From the NCBI GenBank assembly GCA_018402545.1, contig JAGYIL010000001.1, forward strand, positions 1,674,001 to 1,738,000: DNA of 64,000 nt, given 5' to 3'. A model generated the notes under the pieces. It searched no databases and was not told where the DNA came from. It saw nothing but the letters and a program-made list of their open reading frames with translations. The position numbers and the translations under genes are program-made. Within the stretch, counting starts at the first letter, position 1. Each line of letters opens with the position of its first letter. This document shows, one piece after another, positions 1 to 9,327 of the stretch. The stretch is from Saccharospirillum sp. (GTDB lineage Bacteria > Pseudomonadota > Gammaproteobacteria > Pseudomonadales > Natronospirillaceae).

Positions 1-1
1 C

Positions 2-109
2 TCTATTCCAGAGAACTACGATAAAAACACCTTTATCCCCTGGCATCCGGGTGCAGCACGCTGGTTTAACGAAAATGGCTATACCATTGACGCGAGCCTG
101 ATCAAGTAA
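2..109 (+). CDS. TAXI-family TRAP transporter solute-binding protein, C-terminal fragment
   Basis: The last 35 codons of a gene that begins before the window, ending in TAA at 107-109. The translation contains FIPWHPGAARWFNENGY, which resembles the conserved C-terminal tail of TAXI-type periplasmic receptors (HPGAAKYxxExG). It lies 86 bp upstream of a fused TRAP permease in the same direction, the usual order for TAXI TRAP operons. In such systems the receptor binds a carboxylate-type ligand in the periplasm and delivers it to the membrane subunit. The ligand cannot be read from this fragment. Confidence 0.8.
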   Translation, partial: SIPENYDKNTFIPWHPGAARWFNENGYTIDASLIK

Positions 110-195
110 TCATTCGGGTTTTATAAAAGCCTTTGTTCCAGAAATAGGGTGGCCTTTGGGCCACCCGTTTGCCTGTATGGGTATGGGTCAGACTT

Positions 196-2382
196 ATGAC
201 AACTGAAAAAAACACCCCGGAGTCGACGGAAGTCGAGTCCATTGAAGATGTGGTCGTAGCAGAGGGGGTCGACGAGGAAATGATCGAGCCCAATCGGCGG
301 GAATTTACCGGGCCGATGCTGTGGCTGATCATGGCTTTGTCGATACTCTATTCAGCCTTTCACCTCTACACACTGAACATTGCACCGCTGGAAACCTGGG
401 CGTTTCGAATTCTTCACGTCTGCGGTGCCTCCATTCTTGGTTTTATCCTGTTTTCCGGTGCTCGCTTTGTCGAAAGCGAGAAAGGTGAGCAGGGCGCATC
501 ATGGACTACCTGGGCGGGCGTAGCCTTGCTGGTGCCTGCTTTCTATATACTGGTGCAAACGGCCCTCATGCAAAATATCCTGGCTGGTGGCACCTTGCGC
601 TTGCCGGTTGAGATGGAAACCTGGCGATTTGGCTGGCCATTGCTGGCCGTGACCGGGCTGGGCATTGTGCTGAGCTGGTTGCATCGTCGAGACCGAAGTG
701 TGTTCTCTGTGCCGGATCTGGTATTGGTGGTATGCGCCATGTCGGTGGCCAGCTATCTGGTGATCGTCTTCAATACCCCCATTCGTATGAGTACAGGTAC
801 GTCTTTCGCACCGGTTGGAATTTCGTTTGCCGCTGTTGCCGGCACAGCGCTGATTTTCGAGCTGACGCGTCGCGTCGCAGGCTATGCGCTGGTGGTTATT
901 TCCCTGGTGTTCCTGGGCTATGTATTCTTTGGTCCTTACCTGCCGGGCTTTCTCGGCTACCCTGGTCTGAGCGTGCAGCGCTTCTTCAGCCAGGTATACA
1001 CCGATGCCGGTGTCCTGGGGCCGACCACGGCTGTGTCATCGACCTACATTATTTTGTTCATTATTTTTGCCGCCTTCCTGCAAGCGTCCAAAGTGGGTGA
1101 CTACTTTGTGAACTTCGCCTTTGCGATGGCCGGACGCGCCCGTGGCGGCCCCGCCAAAGTGGCCATCTTTGCCTCCGGTTTGATGGGGATGATCAACGGC
1201 ACCAGTGCCGGTAACGTGGTGTCCACTGGCTCACTGACCATTCCGCTGATGAAGAAAGTCGGCTACAACAAGACCTCAGCCGGTGCGGTTGAAGCGGCGG
1301 CGTCTACCGGTGGCCAGATCATGCCACCGATCATGGGTGCCGGTGCCTTTATCATGGCTGAAATTACCGGTATTCCCTACACGGAAATCGCGATCGCTGC
1401 CATCATTCCGGCCATTCTGTACTTTGCCTCGGTCTATTTCATGGTCGACCTGGAAGCGGCCAGAACGGGCATGCGCGGCATGCGCGATGACGAACTGCCT
1501 TCGCTGCGGCGCATGGTGCGCCAGGTGTATCTGTTTATCCCCATCATTATCCTGATCGGTGCTCTGTTTATGGGGTATTCGGTGATTCGCGCCGGTACGC
1601 TGGCGACGGTATCTGCGGCGGTAGTCAGTTGGATATCGCCCAACAAGATGGGGATAAAATCGATTCTGAAGGCGCTTGAAATTGCCGCTTACATGTCGAT
1701 TCAGATTATTGTCGTCTGTGCCTGTGCCGGTATTATTGTCGCCGTTATTTCGCTGACGGGTGTGGGCGCGCGCTTCAGTTCGCTGTTGCTGGGTGTGGCT
1801 GAAGCAAGCCAGTTGCTGGCTCTGTTCTTCGCCATGTGCATTTCCATTTTGCTGGGCATGGGTATGCCGACAACTGCGGCCTATGCCGTTGCAGCATCGG
1901 TGGTTGCACCGGGCCTGGTGCAAATGGGTATCCCGGCACTGACAGCGCACTTCTTTGTGTTCTACTTCGCAGTTGTGTCTGCCATAACGCCACCGGTAGC
2001 GCTGGCCTCCTATGCGGCGGCGGCTATTTCCGGGGCCAAGGCCATGGAGACGTCCGTTGCATCGTTTAAAATGGGTTTGGCTGCGTTCATCGTGCCCTTT
2101 ATGTTCTTCTACAACAGTGCCCTGTTAATGGACGCCGAGCCTTTGGCCATTATTCGTGCGCTGGTGACGGCGGTTGTGGGTGTTTACTTGCTGTCGTCAG
2201 GTGTACAGGCCTGGTTCTTGCGGTACGCTGCGCCCTGGTACCTGCGCATTCTGTTGATCATCGCGGCGTTTTTGATGATCGAAGGCGGTATCTATACTGA
2301 CCTGGCAGGTGTTGCTGCCGGTGCCATCGCTTTCTTTGTGCAGAAGGTGATCAACGGGCGCCTGGTTCAGGCTCAGCCCTGA
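196..2382 (+). CDS. TRAP transporter fused permease subunit (4TM/12TM, DctQM-type)
   Basis: A 728-residue membrane protein, the length typical of the fused small and large TRAP permease subunits that work with TAXI receptors in Na+-coupled uptake. After a charged, acidic cytoplasmic N-terminus of about 40 residues there are many hydrophobic segments. Family motifs are visible at about residues 330-380 (NGTSAGNVVSTGSLTIP and then QIMPPIMGAGAF) and about 553 (GMGMPTTAAYAVA). The ATG at 196 is preferred over an in-frame ATG at 169 because the extra nine residues look non-coding; neither has a strong ribosome binding site. A rho-independent terminator follows at 2435, so the operon ends here. Confidence 0.93.
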   Translation: MTTEKNTPESTEVESIEDVVVAEGVDEEMIEPNRREFTGPMLWLIMALSILYSAFHLYTLNIAPLETWAFRILHVCGASILGFILFSGARFVESEKGEQGASWTTWAGVALLVPAFYILVQTALMQNILAGGTLRLPVEMETWRFGWPLLAVTGLGIVLSWLHRRDRSVFSVPDLVLVVCAMSVASYLVIVFNTPIRMSTGTSFAPVGISFAAVAGTALIFELTRRVAGYALVVISLVFLGYVFFGPYLPGFLGYPGLSVQRFFSQVYTDAGVLGPTTAVSSTYIILFIIFAAFLQASKVGDYFVNFAFAMAGRARGGPAKVAIFASGLMGMINGTSAGNVVSTGSLTIPLMKKVGYNKTSAGAVEAAASTGGQIMPPIMGAGAFIMAEITGIPYTEIAIAAIIPAILYFASVYFMVDLEAARTGMRGMRDDELPSLRRMVRQVYLFIPIIILIGALFMGYSVIRAGTLATVSAAVVSWISPNKMGIKSILKALEIAAYMSIQIIVVCACAGIIVAVISLTGVGARFSSLLLGVAEASQLLALFFAMCISILLGMGMPTTAAYAVAASVVAPGLVQMGIPALTAHFFVFYFAVVSAITPPVALASYAAAAISGAKAMETSVASFKMGLAAFIVPFMFFYNSALLMDAEPLAIIRALVTAVVGVYLLSSGVQAWFLRYAAPWYLRILLIIAAFLMIEGGIYTDLAGVAAGAIAFFVQKVINGRLVQAQP

Positions 2383-2434
2383 TACCGCAATGCCAGTGAA
2401 GGCAGGCTGATTCAGCCGCGCCGCAGGTGATATC

Positions 2435-2473
2435 AACCCGCAAGTCGACGCCGGCTTGCGGGTTGTTTTGTTT
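2435..2473 (+). terminator. Rho-independent terminator after the TRAP operon
   Basis: A perfect 10-bp stem, AACCCGCAAG (2435-2444) with CTTGCGGGTT (2455-2464), with a 10-nt loop and the T-rich tail GTTTTGTTT. It separates the TRAP permease from dctB, so dctB probably has its own promoter between 2474 and 2606. Confidence 0.85.
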
Positions 2474-2606
2474 AGGGTGTCGGCGGTTGGGCCGGTGATT
2501 CGACGGCCGGTTCAATCCGGTCACTGTCGAGCAGCAATTCGGGTAGAATTGGCTGAGTATTGAAAGCCTTTGCTGATACCACCAAGAACTGTAATGGGAA
2601 CCGAGC

Positions 2607-4430
2607 ATGAAATACCGTACCTGGGGTCTGTTGTTGTTTGTGCTGACCTGTCTGGTGTCCTGGGTGCTGGGCTCCTGGGTGGGGTATCGGCAGGTAGAGC
2701 GGGAAAGTCTGGATGAATCTTTCCGTTACTCTCAGCTGGTCGCCAACGAACTGAACCGCTACCGACCCATCCCGGAACTGATGGCGCAGCATCCGGTGAT
2801 GCTCGATGTCTTGCGCGACCCGGGCAATCCGGACCTGGTGCTGGCTGCCAATGAAGAAATGAAGCGCATGGCGACCATTGTCGCCAGTTCCGACGTCTAT
2901 CTGATGAACACGAATGGGCTGACGATTGCCGCCAATAATTATGAGTTGCCGACCAGTTTTATCGGGCGCAATTTTGCGTTTCGTCCCTACTTTTTTGAAG
3001 CCATGGAGCGCAATGGCGATGCGTTGTATTACGCTCTCGGCATTACCACCAATGAACGCGGCCTGTACTTTTCGCACACAGTAACCTCGGATCAGGAACC
3101 CAATCGGCCTCTGGGTGTGATCGCAGTGAAAATTCAGGTCAACGAGCTGGAATCGCAGTGGCGCCGGCCAGAATCCTTTTCGGTAGCAGAGATGGTCGTG
3201 CTGGATCTGGACGGCGTCAGCTTTCTGGCCAGCCGCCCGAATTGGCTCTATCGTGCGTTCGAACCCATTTCTGACCAGCGCCTGGCTGAGATTCGGGCGC
3301 AACGCCGGTATTTCGATGAACCTCTGACGCCCATTCCCAAGGCAGAACGCGGCCGCCCCTGGGGTGTGGGAGAACAGTCGGTTCGGGTGGCCATCAATAC
3401 CGGAGACAATCAGCAGGAATACCTCAGCGTCGATACTCCCTTACCGCAACTGGACTGGACCCTCAGGGTGCTGATTGGTACCGATCAGGTACTCTGGACT
3501 CAGGTGCAGTTTTTGATCGCCGGTACCCTGGTTTACCTTGGCTGCTTTCTGACCTGGCTTTACCTGCGTGAGCGATACCGGCGCGAAGCCGAACTCGCCG
3601 AGCGCGGCGTACAACTTGAGCACCGGGTGGCTGAGCGCACGGCGGATCTCGAAGCCTCGAACCAGCAGCTCAAGGCTGAAATCCACGAACGGGAGAGGGC
3701 CGAGAAAGAACTTAAGGAAACCCAGCAGGAGCTGATTCAAGCCGCCAAGCTGGCAGTGCTGGGTCAGATGTCTGCCGGGCTTAATCACGAAATGAACCAG
3801 CCGTTAACCGCTATTCAGGCCTATGCGCGCAACAGCCAGCGTTTTCTGGAGCGGGGAGATTCGGAAACCGTGCAGTCCAACCTGGGTGAAATTGTTGGAT
3901 TATGCGACAAAATGGCTGAACTGACCCGCCAGTTCAAAGTGTTCGCGCGCAAGTCTGAAGGCCCGCCTTCAACCGTCGATTTGCGCTTGCCCATCGACGC
4001 TGCACTGAAAATCATTCAGGCTCAGGACCACAGTGAGAGTGTTCAGATCGACTGGCAACGGCCAGACTTTCCGGCTTACGTGCATGGCGACCTGATTCGC
4101 ATCGAACAGGTGCTGGTGAATCTGGTGGCCAATGCGTTGCACGCTGTCGAGTCGAGCGAGTCACCGACGGTAACGGTACAACTGGTTGCAAAGCCTATGC
4201 ACTGGGTGTGTCGGGTGCTGGATAATGGTCCGGGTTTACCGGCCAATACCGAACAGTTATTCGAACCTTTCTTTACCACCAAATCCCTGAAGCAGGGGTT
4301 GGGTTTGGGGTTGTCCATATCGCGTCAGATTGTTGATGCGCTGGGCGGGCAATTGACCGGACGCAACCGGACTGAAGCCCGGGGGGCTGAGTTTATTGTA
4401 GAGCTGAATCGAAGAGAGACGTCGGAATGA
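2607..4430 (+). CDS. dctB: DctB-like sensor histidine kinase
   Basis: A 607-residue membrane sensor kinase. It has a transmembrane helix at about residues 5-23, a periplasmic double-Cache type sensor region of about 270 residues, a second membrane helix at about 301-320, a coiled-coil linker, then a HisKA domain with the phosphoacceptor in GLNHEMNQPLTAIQAY (His near residue 394). The ATPase domain shows an N box (NLVANALHAV, about 503) and glycine boxes DNGPGL and GLGLGLSIS. The NHEMNQPL motif is characteristic of the DctB group. The stop overlaps the start of dctD by 4 bp (ATGA), so the pair is co-translated. The neighbouring TRAP transporter suggests it senses that transporter's carboxylate ligand; this is inferred from position. 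Confidence 0.9.
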   Translation: MKYRTWGLLLFVLTCLVSWVLGSWVGYRQVERESLDESFRYSQLVANELNRYRPIPELMAQHPVMLDVLRDPGNPDLVLAANEEMKRMATIVASSDVYLMNTNGLTIAANNYELPTSFIGRNFAFRPYFFEAMERNGDALYYALGITTNERGLYFSHTVTSDQEPNRPLGVIAVKIQVNELESQWRRPESFSVAEMVVLDLDGVSFLASRPNWLYRAFEPISDQRLAEIRAQRRYFDEPLTPIPKAERGRPWGVGEQSVRVAINTGDNQQEYLSVDTPLPQLDWTLRVLIGTDQVLWTQVQFLIAGTLVYLGCFLTWLYLRERYRREAELAERGVQLEHRVAERTADLEASNQQLKAEIHERERAEKELKETQQELIQAAKLAVLGQMSAGLNHEMNQPLTAIQAYARNSQRFLERGDSETVQSNLGEIVGLCDKMAELTRQFKVFARKSEGPPSTVDLRLPIDAALKIIQAQDHSESVQIDWQRPDFPAYVHGDLIRIEQVLVNLVANALHAVESSESPTVTVQLVAKPMHWVCRVLDNGPGLPANTEQLFEPFFTTKSLKQGLGLGLSISRQIVDALGGQLTGRNRTEARGAEFIVELNRRETSE

Positions 4431-5797
4431 CTGCCATTGATGTAATGTTTATTGACGATGAATCGGCGCTACGGCAGGTCATGTTGCAGACGCTGGCGCT
4501 GGAAGACCTAACGGCTCGGGGCTACCCGGACGGAGCCTCGGCCCTGGCCGAGCTCAAACCGGATTTTCAGGGTGTGGTGCTGTGCGATTATCACATGCCC
4601 GGGCTCGATGGTCTGGGCGTGCTGAACCAGGTGCGGGTTATTGATGAATCTATTCCGGTCATCATGCTGACCGGCCAGGGCGACATCAGCACGGCGGTCA
4701 CAGCGATGCAGCAGGGTGCCTATGACTTCATCGAGAAACCGTTCAATCACGATGAATTGATTGAACTGCTCAAGCGCGCGATTGAAAAGCGGCAACTGGC
4801 GCTTGAGAACCGTATGCTGAAGGCGCAGTTGCGGCAATTTGTACGCCCGGGCCCGCGTTTGTTGGGGGGCGAGTCGGCCAGTATGAAGCGGGTGATGTCG
4901 ATGCTCGATAGTCTGGCCGAAACCTCGGCCGATATGCTGTTGCATGGCGAGACCGGTGCCGGCAAGGATGCTATCGCCCGCTACATTCATGAGACCAGCC
5001 CACGCAGCCAGCACAACTTTGTTGCCATCAATTGCGGTGCCGTGCCTGAAAACCTGATTGAAAGTGAGCTCTTTGGCCACGAAGCCGGAGCCTTCACCGG
5101 TGCTGACAAAAAGCGTATTGGCAAATTCGAACATGCCCACAAAGGCACCATTTTTCTGGATGAACTGGAAAGCATGCCGTTGCCACTGCAGGTAAAGCTG
5201 CTTCGGGTTCTGGAAGAGCGCAAGGTGGAGCGACTGGGCAGCAACACCAGCATTGATGTCGACGTGCGCATCATCGCGGCGACCAAAACCGATCTGAAAA
5301 AACTGAGCCAACAGGGTGATTTTCGGGAGGATCTCTATTACCGGCTGAACGTTATACAAATCGATATTCCCCCGCTGCGCGAACGCAAGGAAGACATTCC
5401 CATGCTGTTCCATCACTTTGCGCTGATCGCAGCCGCCCGCTATGACCGGGAAAGCATTCCGCTCAATACCCAGCAAGTTGGCCAGCTGCTGCGGCACAGC
5501 TGGCCCGGCAATGTCCGTGAATTGCGCAACCGGGCCGAACGCTATGTGTTGATGGGCCCAAGCGCTCTGGAAGATTCTGAAAGCTCCTATTCAACCGAGG
5601 TGGCGGGCCGACAAACCCTGGCCGAACTGGTTGATGCCTTCGAGCGCTCAGTGCTCGAGAATGCGTTGCAGGCATGCCAGGGCAGTATAAAAGACACCAT
5701 GGTCCACCTAGGGCTGGCGCGCAAAACGCTCTACGACAAGATGAAAAAGCACGGCCTCGACAAGGCTCGTTTCAAAGATGACGGAGGCACTGACTAA
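4427..5797 (+). CDS. dctD: DctD-like sigma-54-dependent response regulator
   Basis: A 456-residue NtrC-family activator. The receiver domain (1-120) has acidic pocket residues near 10-11 and the phosphoacceptor Asp54 in CDYHMPG. The AAA+ domain has Walker A GETGAGKD at about 174 and the sigma-54 contact loop EAGAFTGADKK at about 218; a Fis-type helix-turn-helix occupies the last 40 residues. It should activate a sigma-54 promoter, by analogy that of the TRAP operon starting outside the window. No sigma-54 site was seen between 110 and 195. Translationally coupled to dctB. The classical partner of DctB/DctD is a DctP-type system, so pairing with a TAXI-type transporter is less usual. Confidence 0.9.
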   Translation: MTAIDVMFIDDESALRQVMLQTLALEDLTARGYPDGASALAELKPDFQGVVLCDYHMPGLDGLGVLNQVRVIDESIPVIMLTGQGDISTAVTAMQQGAYDFIEKPFNHDELIELLKRAIEKRQLALENRMLKAQLRQFVRPGPRLLGGESASMKRVMSMLDSLAETSADMLLHGETGAGKDAIARYIHETSPRSQHNFVAINCGAVPENLIESELFGHEAGAFTGADKKRIGKFEHAHKGTIFLDELESMPLPLQVKLLRVLEERKVERLGSNTSIDVDVRIIAATKTDLKKLSQQGDFREDLYYRLNVIQIDIPPLRERKEDIPMLFHHFALIAAARYDRESIPLNTQQVGQLLRHSWPGNVRELRNRAERYVLMGPSALEDSESSYSTEVAGRQTLAELVDAFERSVLENALQACQGSIKDTMVHLGLARKTLYDKMKKHGLDKARFKDDGGTD

Positions 5798-5798
5798 G

Positions 5799-5996
5799 CT
5801 TAAACCTCAAGTTCCGGAGTTCGGGTTGCTTGAGTGGCGATGGCCCGCATCGGATGCCGGGTGTGCCCCTGTGGGGTCGGCGTGGATCCATCCATGGAGC
5901 CTAGGCCGCAGCATCCCTGCTGCGGACTACCCCTCAGGGGCACACTCGGCACCCGCTGCTAGTCTCCAAGGCGAACTCCTAAACTTGAGGTTTAAG
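5799..5996. repeat. Dispersed palindromic repeat, copy A (full length, about 198 bp)
   Basis: Three nested inverted repeats. Outer arms of 25 nt at 5799-5823 and 5972-5996 match at 23 of 25 positions (core AAACCTCAAGTT, then GGAGTTCG). Middle arms at 5861-5876 and 5930-5945 (GTGTGCCCCTGTGGGG with CCCCTCAGGGGCACAC) match at 15 of 16. The central hairpin is CCGCAGCA-TCCC-TGCTGCGG at 5906-5925. The central half is shared with elements at 24347 and 40720. It begins 1 bp after the dctD stop and fills the gap between two convergent genes, so it may also act as a two-way terminator. No coding sequence was found in it. Confidence 0.85.
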
Positions 5997-6087
5997 GTTC
6001 ACCGTCAATTTATTATTGGCTCGAGTTGGGGCTGCCATCCGACGCGGGTTTATGGCTATTCAGTCTCACCAAACTCCGAAGCCAGCC

Positions 6088-8334
6088 TTACTTGCTGGTG
6101 TGGGTGTAGGTTCCGTCCCAGTCTGGTGGCACGCCTTCAGCTTCCAGGTCGGTTAGCCGATTCAGGTAGACCTGATACAACGCAGGGATCTGGCTCTGGT
6201 TGATCAGTTCGTTTAGTTTCTCGCGAGTGAGCGCCCAGTTTCGGTTCAGGTAGGTTTGGTAGGTGTCTGCCCAGAGGGTCAGTTCCTGATGCCACTCATC
6301 TGAGAGCGCTTCTCGAGGCGCGATTGGCTCATAGACTGATACCGGCTCCAGCTTGCCCTTGACCCGAATGCGGTCGATGGGGCGGAAAGCCCAGTCGTCA
6401 ATGGCGGCGTAAGTTTCCGGGCCGACCAGGATTTTTACGCCGTAGAACTTGGTCAGCCCTTCCAGCCGCGCACCCAGGTTAACCGCGTCGCCGAGCACGG
6501 TATAGGCACGGCGGAAATGGGAGCCCATGTCACCGACGTTCATGGGGCCGGTGTTCAGACCGATGCCGACGTCGATGGTGGGGTAGCCCAACCGGTTCAG
6601 TTCGGGGTTCAGTGTTTTCAGGGTATTAATCATATCGACCGCGGCTTCGAGTGCATGGCGGGCGTGGTCCGGGTCTTTCAGCGGGGCGCCCCAGAACGCC
6701 ATGACCATGTCCCCGACGTATTTGTCGATGGTGCCCTGGTGGTTGAAGATCGATTCGGTAATGGGGGTGAAGTACCGGTTCAGCAGATCCTTCAGTTCGG
6801 TTGCATCCAGCGATTCCGAGATGGTAGTGAAAGACCGAATATCGGAAAACAGCACCGTCATGTCCCGGGTTTCACCGGCAAAGCCGAATTCGTTCGGGTG
6901 GGCGAGCATGTGGTCGATATGGGCCTGGGGCACATACTGGCCAAATACCGAACTGATATGCTGTTTGGTACGTCGCTCACCCAGAAAACCCTGCAGCAAA
7001 TGCAGGGCGCTGAGGCCGATGGTCAGCAGCAGGCTGCTGGCCAGTGGCAGCGCCACTTTTTGCTGTAGCCAGAAATAGAAGTTCAGTCCGACCAGTAAGG
7101 CCAGCAGGATCAGTGTGGCCGATACCAGGCCGAGTGGTCCGATACGACTGGAAATGACCGAATAGATGACACCCAGTATCAGCAGGATTAGCGCCGTCAG
7201 GGTATGGGCGATATCCGGTGTATAGGGGAAGTCTCCTGCGAGCAGGGCGTTGAGCAGGGTGGCATGAATTTCGACACCGGGGAACTGCGTGCCAACCGGT
7301 GTTGTGCGCAAGTCGGCCAGCCCAACCGAGGAAGTCCCGACCAGAACCAGGGCATTGTCCAGAACCCCCGGTGCAATGCGTTGGTTCAGCACATCGGTTG
7401 CCGACAGGTAAGGGAACTGACCCTGCTCGCCGAGGTAGGGAATCAGCACCCGGCCGGCCACATCGGTGCGGATGCGCTGGTCGGCAAATTGCAGCCAGTT
7501 GATCACATCGAGCTGGTCGTTGTAACGGGCAAGCGACAAGTCGATACCCTCAATAAAGTAATATGCCAGACCCGTAGCCAGTGAGAGTGACGGGTAGAGC
7601 GCGCCTTCATACTGGGTGATCAGTGGCGCGCTGCGCAGCACACCATCGCCGTCGATGGCCGGGACGATAAAGCCAGCTCCGACCGCAGCATCCTGCAGCA
7701 CTGGCAGTGCGCCCGTATAGCCCTTGGCTTGCACTGCCAGCAGGCGCTCGGCCTGTTCCGGGCTGAGCGAGTAGACCGGCGCGGGCAATTGCCCGGTGCG
7801 GGTTGTCGCCTGTTCATGGAACAGAAATGGCATGACGACATCGACGCTGGCAAAGGTGTCCGCCAGTTGCTGGTCGTATTCTGTCAGTTCGACAAAGGGT
7901 GCCAATGCGTCTGCCATGGCCTCATCACCTTCCTGTCGGGCTTGCAGCTGCAACCGCCGGGTCGGGTTTTCCTGAGGTTCCGACATCAGAATGTCGTAGG
8001 CAATAACGACAGCGCCGGCGTCCGTCAGGTTGCGGGTAAGGGTGGCCAGTTTGTCTCTGGACCAGGGCCAGCGGCCTTCGGCGTAGAGGCTGTCTTCATC
8101 GATATCGACGATAACAATGTTGGCATCGCTGCGGGCAAAATGTTCATGGCTGTTGAGCAGGTTGAAGCGCCAGTCGTACAAGAGGTAGTCGAGCCGTTTT
8201 ATCAGCGAGGTCTGATCGTACCGACCTTGCAGCAGCTGATATCCGGCCAGTGACAGCGTTATCAGAATGCCCAGCAGCAGCGCGCCCCAGCGCAACCCCC
8301 GGGGAGTAAAAGTCGGTAACGTCGGCCATGCCAT
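6088..8334 (-). CDS. CHASE2-domain adenylate/guanylate cyclase
   Basis: A 748-residue membrane protein. An N-terminal transmembrane helix (about 14-32) precedes a CHASE2 extracytoplasmic sensor region to about residue 350, then three hydrophobic segments (about 370-450). A class III nucleotidyl cyclase domain starts near residue 485 with FSDIRSFTTISESL, followed by DKYVGDMVMAFWGAP and LGDAVNLGARLEGL. The two metal-binding Asp residues (FSD, VGD) and the N-x3-R transition-state pair are present, so the enzyme looks active. It should make cAMP or cGMP in response to an external signal; the nucleotide and signal cannot be assigned. It ends facing dctD across repeat copy A. Confidence 0.9.
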   Translation of the reverse strand: MAWPTLPTFTPRGLRWGALLLGILITLSLAGYQLLQGRYDQTSLIKRLDYLLYDWRFNLLNSHEHFARSDANIVIVDIDEDSLYAEGRWPWSRDKLATLTRNLTDAGAVVIAYDILMSEPQENPTRRLQLQARQEGDEAMADALAPFVELTEYDQQLADTFASVDVVMPFLFHEQATTRTGQLPAPVYSLSPEQAERLLAVQAKGYTGALPVLQDAAVGAGFIVPAIDGDGVLRSAPLITQYEGALYPSLSLATGLAYYFIEGIDLSLARYNDQLDVINWLQFADQRIRTDVAGRVLIPYLGEQGQFPYLSATDVLNQRIAPGVLDNALVLVGTSSVGLADLRTTPVGTQFPGVEIHATLLNALLAGDFPYTPDIAHTLTALILLILGVIYSVISSRIGPLGLVSATLILLALLVGLNFYFWLQQKVALPLASSLLLTIGLSALHLLQGFLGERRTKQHISSVFGQYVPQAHIDHMLAHPNEFGFAGETRDMTVLFSDIRSFTTISESLDATELKDLLNRYFTPITESIFNHQGTIDKYVGDMVMAFWGAPLKDPDHARHALEAAVDMINTLKTLNPELNRLGYPTIDVGIGLNTGPMNVGDMGSHFRRAYTVLGDAVNLGARLEGLTKFYGVKILVGPETYAAIDDWAFRPIDRIRVKGKLEPVSVYEPIAPREALSDEWHQELTLWADTYQTYLNRNWALTREKLNELINQSQIPALYQVYLNRLTDLEAEGVPPDWDGTYTHTSK

Positions 8335-8457
8335 AACGCGGTACTACCTTGAGTGGCTTGTCGTTGTTAGTCATCAGGATATGGTAAAGTATCGCCTGTG
8401 TCCCGCATGCTGGCCAGATTGGCCGGTTAACAATAGCTGCCTGGGAGGGTACTTTTT

Positions 8458-8829
8458 TTGACGATTAACTGGCGCCGGTTAGTGTCGCCCACCGTGTTCC
8501 GTGCCTTGTTCTGGGTACTGTTCGTGACCATCATTGTCTTGTCGCTTGCGCCTTTGGGGCACCCCGAGTTCTCCCCCAACGACAAGGTGAACCACTTGCT
8601 TGGCTGGGGCGCACTGGGCATTTTGGCATGCCTTGGCTGGTCAGCCCGTTGGCGGCTGATAATGGCACTCTGGTGCGCCAGCTTTGCGCTTGAGGGCGCT
8701 CAGGGGCTAACCGGCTACCGGATGTTCAGCCTGGCCGACGCCGTCGCCAATGGCGCGGGGTTGTTGATCGGCCTGGCGCTTGTCTCCCTGTGGGACCGCT
8801 TGACGCTTCGCATTAACCCGACTCACTGA
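8458..8829 (+). CDS. VanZ-like family membrane protein
   Basis: A 123-residue protein with four predicted membrane segments and the VanZ-like signature SLAPLGHPEFSPNDKVNH near residue 30, where the Asp-Lys-x-x-His motif is typical. The start is TTG at 8458 because a GGGAGG ribosome binding site lies at 8443-8448 and no ATG fits. Family members are small inner-membrane proteins of unclear biochemical role; the name comes from VanZ of glycopeptide resistance, but resistance is not implied. It lies 9 bp upstream of mgsA and is probably co-transcribed with it. Confidence 0.8.
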   Translation: MTINWRRLVSPTVFRALFWVLFVTIIVLSLAPLGHPEFSPNDKVNHLLGWGALGILACLGWSARWRLIMALWCASFALEGAQGLTGYRMFSLADAVANGAGLLIGLALVSLWDRLTLRINPTH

Positions 8830-8838
8830 GGAATCACA

Positions 8839-9288
8839 ATGGCCAAACCCAATCGAAACGTAGCCCTGGTGGCGCACGATAACAAGAAGAAAGAACTGGT
8901 CGCCTGGGCGCAGGAGAACCAGTCGCTGTTTGAATCGCTCGGTATTTTTGCCACTGGTACGACGGGGAAGCTGATTGAGCAGGGGTTGAACCGGCCAGTG
9001 CAAAAACTACTCAGTGGCCCTCTGGGTGGCGACCAGCAAATTGGCGCCAAAATTGCCGAAGGCGATATCGATCTGCTGATCTTTTTCTGGGATCCGCTCG
9101 AACCACAACCGCATGACCCGGATATCAAAGCGCTGCTGCGCATCGCCGCCCTGTATAATATTCCGGTTGCCTGTAACCGGGCGAGTGCCGATTTCATGAT
9201 TCAGTCACCGCTATTGCACAGCGACTACACGCCGGCGAAGCCTGATTTTTCCATTTATACCCAGCGCATTACACCGGCTGATCTGTAA
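8839..9288 (+). CDS. mgsA: Methylglyoxal synthase
   Basis: A 149-residue cytoplasmic enzyme converting dihydroxyacetone phosphate to methylglyoxal and phosphate, an overflow bypass of glycolysis. It aligns closely with E. coli MgsA over nearly its whole length: VAHDNKKK (active-site His and Asp), the phosphate loop ATGTTG, GGDQQIGA with the catalytic Asp, and LLIFFWDPLEPQPHDPD with the conserved His and Asp. Start at ATG 8839 with GAGGAATC upstream. It forms a short co-directional run with the VanZ-like gene before it and the YitT-like gene after it. Confidence 0.95.
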   Translation: MAKPNRNVALVAHDNKKKELVAWAQENQSLFESLGIFATGTTGKLIEQGLNRPVQKLLSGPLGGDQQIGAKIAEGDIDLLIFFWDPLEPQPHDPDIKALLRIAALYNIPVACNRASADFMIQSPLLHSDYTPAKPDFSIYTQRITPADL

Positions 9289-9327
9289 CAGCTTGCCTTG
9301 CATCGGTGATTGATCCGGAGATCTTTG

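Noticed and set aside
4508-5497. A 329-codon open frame on the minus strand
   Set aside because: Antisense shadow of dctD, with no domain of its own.
5799-5996. Repeat copy A considered as a simple rho-independent terminator for dctD
   Set aside because: It is far larger than a terminator, lacks a T run, and recurs elsewhere with a conserved interior.
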